From an uncultured Candidatus Saccharibacteria bacterium (GTDB lineage: Bacteria; Patescibacteriota; Saccharimonadia; Saccharimonadales; Saccharimonadaceae), in the NCBI GenBank assembly GCA_948663575.1, contig CAPNAV010000035.1, forward strand, positions 1 through 8,010: a stretch of DNA of 8,010 nt, in the 5' to 3' direction. The position numbers were made by a program, and so were the translations under genes. This document shows, piece after piece, positions 1 to 5,570 of the stretch. How positions within the stretch are numbered: position 1 is the first letter of the stretch; every line of letters begins with the position of its first letter. The notes under the pieces are model-generated. The model was not told the origin of the DNA and did not search any database. It saw nothing but the letters and a program-made list of their open reading frames with translations.

Positions 1-73
1 GAGCAACAATCGTCTCTACACGCTTTCCCTCCGCTGCCTAGTCTCTACTAATAATAGATAATAATGAAGTATT

Positions 74-1186
74 CTACTCTTCAGTTTCACTCAGCGCATT
101 GAGCAGAGAATCTTCCGCGTTCTTACGCTTTTTCTTTTCTGGCGCCTTCGCTAGCTCGATATCCAGCTCATACCCCGTCAATTTCGACGCCAATCTCACG
201 TTCTGGCCCTGGCGGCCAATCGCAATCGACTGTTGATCCTCGGCCACATAGACTTTTGCACGTTTTCCATCGATTTCCACCCTTGTCACCTCCGCCGGGC
301 TCAATGCCTCGCGGATATATTCCGAAGGATTATCGCTCCAGTTGATGATATCAATCTTCTCGCGGTCGCCAATTTCTTGCATAATTGCATTCACGCGTAC
401 TCCGCGTCCGCCCACAAAGGTTCCCACTGGATCCACCCCAGGCACATTCGACACCACCGCGATCTTCGTGCGACGTCCCGCCTCGCGTGCGATCGCCTTA
501 ATTTCCACCGAACCATTCTCCAGCTCTGGCACTTCCTGACGGAACAAATATTCAATAAACTCCGCGCTCCCCCGTGATAAGATTAGTTGCGCCCGTGCTT
601 CATCATGCTCCACGCCCTTAATATAAACTTTAATCCGCTCACCAACGGTATAATATTCGCCGTCAATTTGCTCGCTTTTCGGCATAATTCCATTTGCACG
701 CCCCAGGTCCACGCGCACTAATCTCGGTTCCACCCTTGCCACTACGCCTGTCACCACGGTGCCAATTTTATCCTCAAACGCTGACAGCACCGCATCTCGC
801 TCTGCCTCACGTAGCCTCTGAATCACCACCTGTTTTGCAGTCATTGCCGCCACGCGCCCAAACTCGGTCACTTCGCTCACTTCCTCGACCATTCCTCCAA
901 TTTCCGCATTCGCGTCAATTTTCTTCGCTTCTTCTAGCGGAATTTCAGTCGCTGGATTATAAGCCAACCCATCCTCAATCACCTCACGCGTCACAAAAAC
1001 CTTCGCTTTTCCGGTGTTCATGTCTAGAAGCGCTCGCACATCCATCTCTTTATCACCATGATCACGTCGCCATGCCGCCGCAATCGCCATCTGCACCACA
1101 TCTAGCACGGTTTCTTCTGGCAAATCTTTTTCCTCGGCAATCATCCCCACCATCGCTGTCATCTGTTTCAGGTCTAAACCTTCCAT
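74..1186 (-). CDS. nusA: Transcription termination/antitermination factor NusA
   Basis: NusA binds elongating RNA polymerase, promotes pausing and intrinsic termination, and takes part in antitermination complexes. The 370-aa product has the family order: RNAP-binding N-terminal domain (about 1-130), S1 domain (about 138-203, with GTVVTGVVARVEP and VRVDLGRANGIMPKSE), KH1 (about 204-281, with GGRGVRVNAIMQEIGDREKIDI) and KH2 (about 288-346, with AIGRQGQNVRLASKLTGYEL). It ends in a short charged tail (EKKKRKNAED) with no C-terminal acidic repeats, so its length matches the short B. subtilis type rather than the 495-aa E. coli type. The ATG start is supported by AAAGGA six to seven bases upstream on the minus strand. 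The usual upstream rimP is absent; a divergent gene follows instead. The 73 bases past the stop show no clear terminator, so the transcript may continue beyond the window edge. Identification is secure. Confidence 0.97.
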   Translation of the reverse strand: MEGLDLKQMTAMVGMIAEEKDLPEETVLDVVQMAIAAAWRRDHGDKEMDVRALLDMNTGKAKVFVTREVIEDGLAYNPATEIPLEEAKKIDANAEIGGMVEEVSEVTEFGRVAAMTAKQVVIQRLREAERDAVLSAFEDKIGTVVTGVVARVEPRLVRVDLGRANGIMPKSEQIDGEYYTVGERIKVYIKGVEHDEARAQLILSRGSAEFIEYLFRQEVPELENGSVEIKAIAREAGRRTKIAVVSNVPGVDPVGTFVGGRGVRVNAIMQEIGDREKIDIINWSDNPSEYIREALSPAEVTRVEIDGKRAKVYVAEDQQSIAIGRQGQNVRLASKLTGYELDIELAKAPEKKKRKNAEDSLLNALSETEE

Positions 1187-1192
1187 TTTCTA

Positions 1193-1198
1193 TCCTTT
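1193..1198 (-). promoter_or_regulatory. nusA ribosome binding site
   Basis: The minus strand reads AAAGGA here, 6 nt before the ATG at 1186. This fixes the nusA start. Confidence 0.75.
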
Positions 1199-1220
1199 CT
1201 CAATACATTATAATCCAACT

Positions 1221-1245
1221 AAAAACCGCCCCTCTTCGGGCCGGT
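1221..1245 (-). terminator. Terminator-like hairpin in the nusA leader
   Basis: On the minus strand ACCGGCCC-GAAGA-GGGGCGGT folds into a stem of ACCG/CGGT plus CCC/GGG with one G-G mismatch, followed directly by TTTTT. It lies about 12 nt after the predicted start of nusA transcription and before the nusA SD. It is therefore placed as a leader attenuator rather than an end-of-gene terminator. No upstream gene on this strand is visible for it to terminate. Confidence 0.55.
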
Positions 1246-1263
1246 CAATATCTGTATATCTCC

Positions 1264-1291
1264 ATTATATCAATCCCTTTCCAGAAGTCAA
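1264..1291 (-). promoter_or_regulatory. nusA promoter
   Basis: The minus strand has TTGACT (1291-1286), a 16-bp spacer and a perfect TATAAT (1269-1264), facing nusA. The predicted start is near 1257, giving a leader of roughly 70 nt. Confidence 0.75.
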
Positions 1292-1410
1292 CCCCTAATC
1301 CCTGGCCCAGAAATGTCCCACCACCAATCTACATATAGCCCCAGGCATCTTTCAAAATACTACAAAACATCTATACTAAGTCGCCAATCTCGTCATCAGG
1401 ATAGAATTAA

Positions 1411-1439
1411 TTGACAAACTCGAGTCAGCATAGTATAAT
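1411..1439 (+). promoter_or_regulatory. Consensus promoter of the phosphoesterase-like gene
   Basis: TTGACA (1411-1416), a 17-bp spacer and TATAAT (1434-1439) are an exact match to the sigma-70/SigA consensus. The start is predicted near 1446, about 46 nt before the TTG start codon. It is divergent from the nusA promoter, with about 120 bp between the two -35 boxes. Confidence 0.85.
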
Positions 1440-1480
1440 AAACAAGTTGCATTAGGCATTGCTCCTTATATTCTAGAAAG

Positions 1481-1487
1481 AGGTGAT
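1481..1487 (+). promoter_or_regulatory. Ribosome binding site deciding a TTG start
   Basis: AGGTGAT matches the complement of the 16S 3' end and lies 4-5 nt before TTG at 1492. The in-frame GTG at 1483 is inside this SD, so it cannot be the start. Confidence 0.7.
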
Positions 1488-1491
1488 TTTA

Positions 1492-2076
1492 TTGGCAAAG
1501 TATTTCACATCCGATCTCTTGATTGGGCAAAAATCTTCTTCCGATAACCCGTTAATTTACACAGGCACTCCGCCCGCAATGGTCGAGCAGAGATTCTTGC
1601 ATGAATGTACTAAGCGCATCAAGCCAGACGATGAGCTTTATCTGATCGGCAATCTTATTTGCGAGTTGGATGATCTCAAGTTCTACAACCAGCTGCCCGA
1701 GTGTCATCTGTATATCATTTGCGGTGACAAAGAACGGCAAATTCCCAATTTCGCCGAGGTGGCCGAGGAAATCCTCCGCAATCGCCCCGGTTGTCTGGAT
1801 ATCTACTTCGGTGTCCACGATGTCATGATTGGCACAATGTCTTGGCGCATGGCTCATGATCCCCGTCTTCTGCTTGGCTATTCTCAGCTTAAGCCGTCCA
1901 TTTGCGGCAGCGTCCACAACTTATGGACTCTCAAGAAGGCATCCAGCGGCCTCCCCGTCCTTAATGTTAGTTTTGACGCTTGGGGTTACGGCCTGCTCTC
2001 CGAAAACACCATTATCAAAATCTATCGGAAATTTTTGCAAGGTCACTTTGATCAGTTTATTCATTGCCCGACCTAA
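1492..2076 (+). CDS. Calcineurin-like metallophosphoesterase homologue, probably catalytically dead
   Basis: This 194-aa protein (TTG start chosen from the SD) follows the plan of small bacterial and phage calcineurin-like phosphoesterases. KYFTSDLLIGQ stands where these enzymes have FTSDTHFGH, DDELYLIGN for GD, LYIICGDKE for GNHD, MAHDPRL for the HxP segment, CGSVHNLW for GHVHG, and LNVSFDAWGY for the conserved tail strand. Of the usual metal ligands only the first Asp, the motif IV His and the last His of motif V remain. The DxH His is Leu, the GD Asp is Asn, GNHD is GDKE, and the first His of GHxH is Ser. The frame is intact with a strong promoter and SD, so this looks like a maintained pseudoenzyme, perhaps a binding or regulatory protein, rather than a decaying gene. 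Family assignment is by motif order; the function is unknown. Confidence 0.7.
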   Translation: MAKYFTSDLLIGQKSSSDNPLIYTGTPPAMVEQRFLHECTKRIKPDDELYLIGNLICELDDLKFYNQLPECHLYIICGDKERQIPNFAEVAEEILRNRPGCLDIYFGVHDVMIGTMSWRMAHDPRLLLGYSQLKPSICGSVHNLWTLKKASSGLPVLNVSFDAWGYGLLSENTIIKIYRKFLQGHFDQFIHCPT

Positions 2077-2104
2077 TCGCACCCTATTGCAGTGCACCCA
2101 TGTA

Positions 2105-2133
2105 TTGACAAAAATACAATTGTGTGCTACAAT
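2105..2133 (+). promoter_or_regulatory. Promoter P1 of the tiny-ORF cassette (extended -10)
   Basis: TTGACA (2105-2110), a 17-bp spacer ending in TGC, and TACAAT (2128-2133). The TGC-TACAAT core recurs at 5473-5481 and 6726-6734. The predicted start is near 2140. Confidence 0.8.
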
Positions 2134-2142
2134 GAAAGTGTA

Positions 2143-2180
2143 AGCTTGATAAACAAAGCTCGCGTTTTCATGTTCATCAA
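2143..2180 (+). promoter_or_regulatory. 5'-end hairpins of the tiny-ORF leader
   Basis: AGCTT (2143-2147) can pair with AAGCT (2156-2160). An overlapping alternative pairs TTGAT (2146-2150) and AAC with GTT and ATCAA (2172-2180). The hairpin begins 10 nt after the -10 box, as in the 5491-5511 leader. The two pairings compete. Confidence 0.4.
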
Positions 2181-2213
2181 ACCAAAATATCTCAAAAGGA
2201 GTGGGATTATCAG

Positions 2214-2261
2214 ATGAGCAGAAAAGCACATTCAAAAAAAGAAAGGTGGTATAGTCAATGA
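2214..2261 (+). CDS. 15-codon basic leader peptide, translationally coupled
   Basis: This short ORF encodes MSRKAHSKKERWYSQ. AAAAGGAG (2194-2201) precedes the ATG, though the 12-nt spacing is longer than ideal. Its TGA overlaps the next ATG as ATGA (2258-2261), the usual sign of translational coupling. The peptide is strongly basic (five Lys/Arg plus His) with no membrane segment, and I recognise no family. It may be a real small protein, or simply a reading frame that delivers ribosomes to the membrane peptide behind it. The overlap and the SD are visible in the sequence; expression is inferred. Confidence 0.4.
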   Translation: MSRKAHSKKERWYSQ

Positions 2262-2398
2262 TTAAGAAAATAAAGAAAGTCTTTGAAGAAGCCATTACTG
2301 CGTGGGGAGGAAATGCGATTCCTATATTCATAGCTTTATTCGAGATTGTGTTTCTGGTGTTTTTTGTTACCCTATGTTCGAAGCCATCAGCATTATAG
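2258..2398 (+). CDS. Small single-pass membrane protein (46 aa)
   Basis: The ATG is preceded by AAAGGTGG (2242-2249) at 8 nt and overlaps the stop of the 15-codon ORF. The peptide starts with a basic amphipathic stretch (MIKKIKKVFEEAITAW). A hydrophobic segment at about residues 21-40 (AIPIFIALFEIVFLVFFVTL) follows, then the tail CSKPSAL. A Glu lies inside the membrane segment. The Lys-rich N-terminus suggests an N-in orientation. Size and design resemble small regulatory membrane proteins, holin-like peptides or type I toxins, but no family is recognised. It is followed 11 nt later by a second membrane peptide with its own SD, so the two are probably made together. Confidence 0.6.
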   Translation: MIKKIKKVFEEAITAWGGNAIPIFIALFEIVFLVFFVTLCSKPSAL

Positions 2399-2409
2399 GG
2401 AGGCTGCTT

Positions 2410-2520
2410 ATGACGGCCTTCGGAATCATGGTAATAGCCATAATGGTCGCCATGGTAGCTGAATTTCTCAAAAAAATGCGTTCGTCCGAACGCGAGGAGA
2501 ATATCAATTCCGGCGAATAA
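2410..2520 (+). CDS. Small single-pass membrane protein (36 aa)
   Basis: This start was chosen because GGGAGG (2398-2403) lies exactly 6 nt upstream. Upstream in-frame starts (GTG at 2302, ATG at 2374) overlap the 46-aa ORF in another frame and have no convincing SD. The product has a hydrophobic Met-rich helix at residues 2-18 (TAFGIMVIAIMVAMVAE). A basic stop-transfer patch (KKMR) and a polar acidic tail (SSEREENINSGE) follow, giving a short N-out, C-in type peptide. The SD overlaps the stop codon of the preceding 46-aa ORF, which implies coupling. Function unknown; a two-peptide membrane complex with its neighbour is possible. Confidence 0.6.
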   Translation: MTAFGIMVIAIMVAMVAEFLKKMRSSEREENINSGE

Positions 2521-2565
2521 TAAATAATAATTGCGCCCATCATCTATTCCGGCATAGTACCACCC

Positions 2566-2592
2566 GCCCCGCCCTCACCGGCGGGGCATTTT
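2566..2592 (+). terminator. Intrinsic terminator of the tiny-ORF cassette
   Basis: A perfect 8-bp GC stem, GCCCCGCC (2566-2573) with GGCGGGGC (2580-2587), a 6-nt loop, then ATTTT. It closes the cassette 46 nt after the last stop. Confidence 0.8.
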
Positions 2593-2796
2593 CGTGCTTA
2601 AAAATCTCAAGATAATCAAATATTATCCTTGTCGCATGACTCACGGCGCCATCTATAAATTTTATATTTCTCACCATGCTTACGTCCAAGACAAGAATAA
2701 TCATTCAACAAAATCCAAAACCGCTCAAATCGTCCAAAACCACCGCCATTTATTAGCATTCTCACGCCTCGTTTGCCAATTTTCTTCACAAAACCC
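2593..2796 (+). other. AT-rich spacer without a supported gene
   Basis: Between the terminator and the dnaK promoter I see no ORF with an SD, no tRNA and no clear repeat. Open frames on both strands here lack ribosome sites and have compositions typical of AT-rich spacer. Confidence 0.5.
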
Positions 2797-2825
2797 TTGA
2801 CAACCATCTCCAACCTCGTTAAAAT
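2797..2825 (+). promoter_or_regulatory. dnaK promoter
   Basis: TTGACA (2797-2802), a 17-bp spacer and TAAAAT (2820-2825). The start is predicted near 2832, which places the first CIRCE operator right at the initiation site. Confidence 0.85.
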
Positions 2826-2833
2826 AGAGCTAA

Positions 2834-2860
2834 TTAGCACTCAACATATGAGAGTGCCAA
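2834..2860 (+). promoter_or_regulatory. CIRCE operator 1 (HrcA binding site)
   Basis: TTAGCACTC, nine bases, then GAGTGCCAA. This matches the CIRCE consensus TTAGCACTC-N9-GAGTGCTAA at 17 of 18 arm positions. HrcA repressor binding here would block dnaK transcription at normal temperature. Confidence 0.93.
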
Positions 2861-2869
2861 CAATTCCGT

Positions 2870-2896
2870 CTGGCAGTCTTGCCAAATGAGTGCTAA
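2870..2896 (+). promoter_or_regulatory. CIRCE operator 2 (degenerate left arm)
   Basis: CTGGCAGTC, nine bases, then a perfect GAGTGCTAA. The left arm keeps 6 of 9 consensus bases. It lies 36 bp (centre to centre) after operator 1. The perfect outer half-sites of the two boxes (2834-2842 and 2888-2896) are themselves complementary. Confidence 0.75.
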
Positions 2897-2938
2897 TGAT
2901 ATAAACTGATTACAAGATTATGTTATTTAAAATGATAT

Positions 2939-3113
2939 TGAGATAAATTGCTGTTTCTAGTATCTACGGATTTAGCGGGTTTAGGGTTTTGAAGCTTGAC
3001 TTCCTGACTGAGATTTTAAAAAATCACGGCCCGCAAGGTTCGATTTTTCAAATCTCACCATTAACCCTAAACTTGCCAAATTCGTAGACACTCGGGAATC
3101 AATCTAATCTTGA
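2939..3113 (+). promoter_or_regulatory. Long rod-like palindromic 5' leader of dnaK
   Basis: The core arms 2963-2988 and 3063-3088 pair at 25 of 26 positions in RNA: 22 Watson-Crick, three G-U, one A-C. Weaker pairing extends outward (2954-2960 with 3091-3097, and loosely 2939-2951 with 3100-3113). Inside are a small hairpin GAAG/CTTC (2991-3003) and a 14-bp hairpin: GAGATTT/AAATCTC (3010-3016/3050-3056) plus AAAAATC/GATTTTT (3019-3025/3042-3048). All three wobbles are G-U on the plus-strand RNA, which favours folding of the dnaK transcript. It could be a cis-regulatory RNA or an inserted miniature palindromic element. No known class is recognised. Confidence 0.65.
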
Positions 3114-3123
3114 CATATCAAAG

Positions 3124-3129
3124 AAAGGA
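3124..3129 (+). promoter_or_regulatory. dnaK ribosome binding site
   Basis: AAAGGA, 6 nt before the ATG at 3136. It lies outside the long leader stem, about 10 nt after its weakest outer pairing, so it is not directly sequestered by that stem. Confidence 0.75.
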
Positions 3130-3135
3130 ATAATA

Positions 3136-5025
3136 ATGTCAAAAATCATTGGTATTGACCTTGGTACTACCAACTCTGCTTTTGCCTACATGGTTGCCGG
3201 CAAGCCAGAGGTCATCACGAATAGTGAAGGCGATCGCACTACTCCTAGTGTCGTCGCCGTCACCAAAAAAGGCGACCGCCTCGTGGGCAAAGTTGCTCAG
3301 CGCCAGCGCGTCACCAATCCAAAGAATACTATTTATGGTATCAAACGCTTAATCGGCCGCAAATTCGACGACAAAGAAGTTCAGCGCGACCTTGATATTA
3401 TGCCATACAAGATTGTCAAAAAGGGCGCCGGCGTCGCCGTCGAAATGGATGGCAAAGAATACACTCCAGAAGAAATTTCTGCGATGATTCTTTCCAAGAT
3501 TAAGGCCGATGCCGAGGCTTTCTTAGGCGAGCCAGTCACCGAAGCTATTATTACCGTCCCAGCTTATTTCGATGACTCCCAGCGCCAAGCCACCAAAGAT
3601 GCCGGCAAAATCGCTGGCCTTGAGGTCAAGCGCATCATCAACGAGCCTACTGCCGCTGCTTTGGCTTACGGTCTCGAGAGTAAAAAAGACGAAAAAATCG
3701 CCGTTTTCGACCTTGGTGGTGGTACTTTCGATGTCTCCATTCTTGAGCTCGGTGACGGTGTTTTCGAAGTGAAATCCACTAACGGTGACACACATCTCGG
3801 TGGTGAAGATTTCGACAACATCATCGTCAACTTCCTTATCGATGAATTCAAGAAAGAATCCGGCATCGACATCCGCGATGACGCCGCCGCTATGCAGCGC
3901 ATCAAAGACGAAGCCGAGAAAGCCAAAAAAGAGCTTTCTAGCGCCAAAGAAGTCGAGATCAACTTACCATTCTTGACTGCTGACGCCGATGGCCCGAAGC
4001 ATTTCGAATACACTTTGACCCGTGCCAAGATGGAAGAGCTGGTTAAGCCTCTCCTCGAGCGTCTTGCTGGCCCCGTCGAAAAAGCTCTCGCCGACGCCAA
4101 ACTCACCGCCAAAGACATCAACGAAGTCGTCATGGTCGGTGGTATGACCCGTATGCCAGCCGTCGTCGAAGAAGTCAAGAAAATCTTCGGCAAAGACCCC
4201 ATGCAGGGCGTCAACCCAGACGAAGTCGTCGCTGTCGGTGCTGCCATCCAAGGTGGTGTCTTGCAAGGCGATGTGAAGGATGTCCTCTTGCTTGACGTTA
4301 CCCCGCTTTCTCTCGGTATCGAGACCATGGGCGGCATTTCCACCAAGCTTATTGAGCGCAACACCACCATCCCGACCAGCAAGTCCGAAGTATTCTCCAC
4401 TGCCGCCGACAACCAGCCTCAGGTCGAGATTCACGTTCTCCAGGGTGAGCGCGAAATGGCCCGCGACAACAAGTCTCTCGGTCGTTTCATTCTCGACGGT
4501 ATCGCTCCTGCTCCTCGCGGCGTCCCTCAGATTGAAGTCACTTTCAATATCGACGCCAACGGCATCTTGAATGTCACCGCCAAAGACAAAGGCACCGGCA
4601 AAGAGCAGAGCATTACGATTCAAAACTCCGGCAACATGAGCAAAGAAGATATCGAAAAAGCCCAGAAAGAAGCCGAAGCTCACGCCGATGAGGATAAAAA
4701 GAAGCGCGAAGCCATCGAGTCTAAGAATCAGCTCGAGAACAAGATTTATCAGGCCGAAAAAATGCCCGATGAATACAAAGACAAGATTTCCGAAGATGAA
4801 GTCAAGTCTATCAAGGAAGCTGTCGAAGCCGCCAAAAAAGTTATGGCCGACGAGTCCTCCGACAAGGAAAAATACGAATCTGCTATCAAGGATCTCGACA
4901 ACGTTATGATGCCAATCGGTGCCAAGATGTACCAAAACGCTTCCTCCGACGCCAGCAGTTCTGCCGACTCTTCCAGCTCCTCTAGTGATGGCGAGCCAGT
5001 CGAAGGCGAAGTCGTCGACAAATAA
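3136..5025 (+). CDS. dnaK: Molecular chaperone DnaK (Hsp70)
   Basis: DnaK is an ATP-driven cytosolic chaperone that binds exposed hydrophobic peptides with DnaJ and GrpE. The 629-aa product is full length. The nucleotide-binding domain (about 1-380) has IGIDLGTTNS (5-14), Lys70, NEPTAAALAYG (169-179), the phosphate loop DLGGGTFD (192-199) and VGGMTRMP (334-341). The linker is DVLLLD (382-387). The beta substrate-binding domain holds TPLSLGIETMGG and DNQPQVEIHVLQGERE, and a helical lid follows. The C-terminus is a Ser/Asp-rich linker (602-618) ending EGEVVDK, close to the usual EEVDK tail. A segment near 78-101 (FDDKEVQRDLDIMPYKI and following) is the insert present in E. coli DnaK and absent from B. 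subtilis DnaK. The gene stands alone: no hrcA, grpE or dnaJ is in the window. Tandem CIRCE sites indicate HrcA control. Confidence 0.99.
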   Translation: MSKIIGIDLGTTNSAFAYMVAGKPEVITNSEGDRTTPSVVAVTKKGDRLVGKVAQRQRVTNPKNTIYGIKRLIGRKFDDKEVQRDLDIMPYKIVKKGAGVAVEMDGKEYTPEEISAMILSKIKADAEAFLGEPVTEAIITVPAYFDDSQRQATKDAGKIAGLEVKRIINEPTAAALAYGLESKKDEKIAVFDLGGGTFDVSILELGDGVFEVKSTNGDTHLGGEDFDNIIVNFLIDEFKKESGIDIRDDAAAMQRIKDEAEKAKKELSSAKEVEINLPFLTADADGPKHFEYTLTRAKMEELVKPLLERLAGPVEKALADAKLTAKDINEVVMVGGMTRMPAVVEEVKKIFGKDPMQGVNPDEVVAVGAAIQGGVLQGDVKDVLLLDVTPLSLGIETMGGISTKLIERNTTIPTSKSEVFSTAADNQPQVEIHVLQGEREMARDNKSLGRFILDGIAPAPRGVPQIEVTFNIDANGILNVTAKDKGTGKEQSITIQNSGNMSKEDIEKAQKEAEAHADEDKKKREAIESKNQLENKIYQAEKMPDEYKDKISEDEVKSIKEAVEAAKKVMADESSDKEKYESAIKDLDNVMMPIGAKMYQNASSDASSSADSSSSSSDGEPVEGEVVDK

Positions 5026-5452
5026 TCCCTGGCAGTTTCTGAGCTTTAAGTCGACAAAATCCATAAATCCTCGATCAATACCTAATAATCCGAGGCTTGA
5101 CACTAGATGAATTAGCAGTAGCATATTCAGCAGCGATTAGCGCGCTCATGTATTTGCAGGTCGATCAACAATCTCCCTGGTTAGTCGCTAAATCGGCCAA
5201 TAGCCATAAGCATAAGTGTCGGCTGCATCAAGTAGCTCAAAACAGGGAACCACCCACTCAAAAAGCGCCCAAATCGGGTGCTTTTTGCCATGTAGCCCAG
5301 CATTAAGTTTACCATTACCAATAATCCAAAATGGATGTTTTTGTCATACGGCAGCCCATCCTTTCTCTCGTCTTCTCGCTCGTCCCCTCCGATTAACCCG
5401 CCCAAACCCTCAATTCAGCGCAGTGCTCACCCCTTTATCTAGTAAAACCATC
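5026..5452 (+). other. Intergenic region between dnaK and the membrane-protein unit
   Basis: It holds a possible weak promoter at 5097-5124, the dnaK terminator at 5260-5286, and AT-rich sequence after it. A frame at 5097-5306 encodes LDELAVAYSAAISALM, which faintly recalls small membrane-associated decarboxylase-subunit tails. It starts at a TTG only 1 nt after GAGG and runs through the terminator, so I do not call it a gene. Confidence 0.4.
5260..5286 (+). terminator. Intrinsic terminator downstream of dnaK
   Basis: AAAAAGCGCCC (5260-5270), loop AAATC, GGGTGCTTTTT (5276-5286): an 11-bp stem with one G-U pair ending in a five-T run. It lies 235 nt after the dnaK stop, so either dnaK has a long 3' tail or a separate RNA ends here. 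Confidence 0.85.
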
Positions 5453-5481
5453 TAGACAAAATGACAAAAGTATGCTACAAC
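5453..5481 (+). promoter_or_regulatory. Promoter P2 of the acidic-tail membrane protein (extended -10)
   Basis: TAGACA (5453-5458), a 17-bp spacer ending in TGC, and TACAAC (5476-5481). It is weaker than P1 and P3 but has the same TGC-TACAA core and the same spacing. Confidence 0.65.
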
Positions 5482-5490
5482 GAAAAATGA

Positions 5491-5511
5491 AGGCTTAATT
5501 TTAACGAGCCT
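5491..5511 (+). promoter_or_regulatory. 5'-end hairpin of the membrane-protein leader
   Basis: AGGCT (5491-5495) pairs with AGCCT (5507-5511) across an AT-rich loop, starting 10 nt after the -10 box. Confidence 0.45.
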
Positions 5512-5524
5512 ATCGCTACTTAGC

Positions 5525-5544
5525 AACCAGTGATTCCAGTGGTT
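5525..5544 (+). promoter_or_regulatory. Small hairpin just upstream of the SD
   Basis: AACCA-G-TG, loop ATTC, CA-G-TGGTT: seven pairs with one G-G mismatch. It ends 13 nt before the AAGGAGG of the following gene. Confidence 0.35.
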
Positions 5545-5570
5545 ATTCATATCAAAGAAGGAGGGGTATT

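Noticed and set aside
1..73. GGAGGG on the minus strand (32-27) as an SD for a gene after nusA
   Set aside because: The nearest GTG is followed at once by TAG, and the next possible starts are about 18 nt or more away. The 8-bp repeat GTCTCTAC at 12-19 and 41-48 is too short to interpret.
694..1338. 214-codon plus-strand frame opposite nusA
   Set aside because: It is antisense to a certain nusA and runs into its promoter. The product is Pro/Ser/Leu-rich low complexity with no SD.
2302..2520. 72-codon version of the second tiny membrane protein starting at GTG 2302
   Set aside because: It has only GGGAGG-like bases overlapping the start region and would overlap the 46-aa ORF. ATG 2410 has an ideally spaced GGGAGG.
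2616..2840. 74-codon minus-strand frame in the spacer before dnaK
   Set aside because: It would begin inside the CIRCE operator, lacks an SD and resembles no family.
3666..4412. 248-codon minus-strand frame opposite dnaK
   Set aside because: Ser/Thr-rich shadow of the dnaK coding frame without a ribosome site.
3964..5124. 386-codon minus-strand frame opposite dnaK
   Set aside because: A mirror of the biased dnaK codons (Asp/Phe/Gly-rich product), with no promoter or SD. Long antisense frames are expected opposite dnaK.
5097..5306. 69-codon frame after dnaK (DELAVAYSAAISALMYLQ)
   Set aside because: The first part looks faintly protein-like (possible decarboxylase gamma-subunit tail). But the TTG start is 1 nt from GAGG, and the frame reads through the strong terminator at 5260-5286. 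A decayed gene fragment cannot be excluded.
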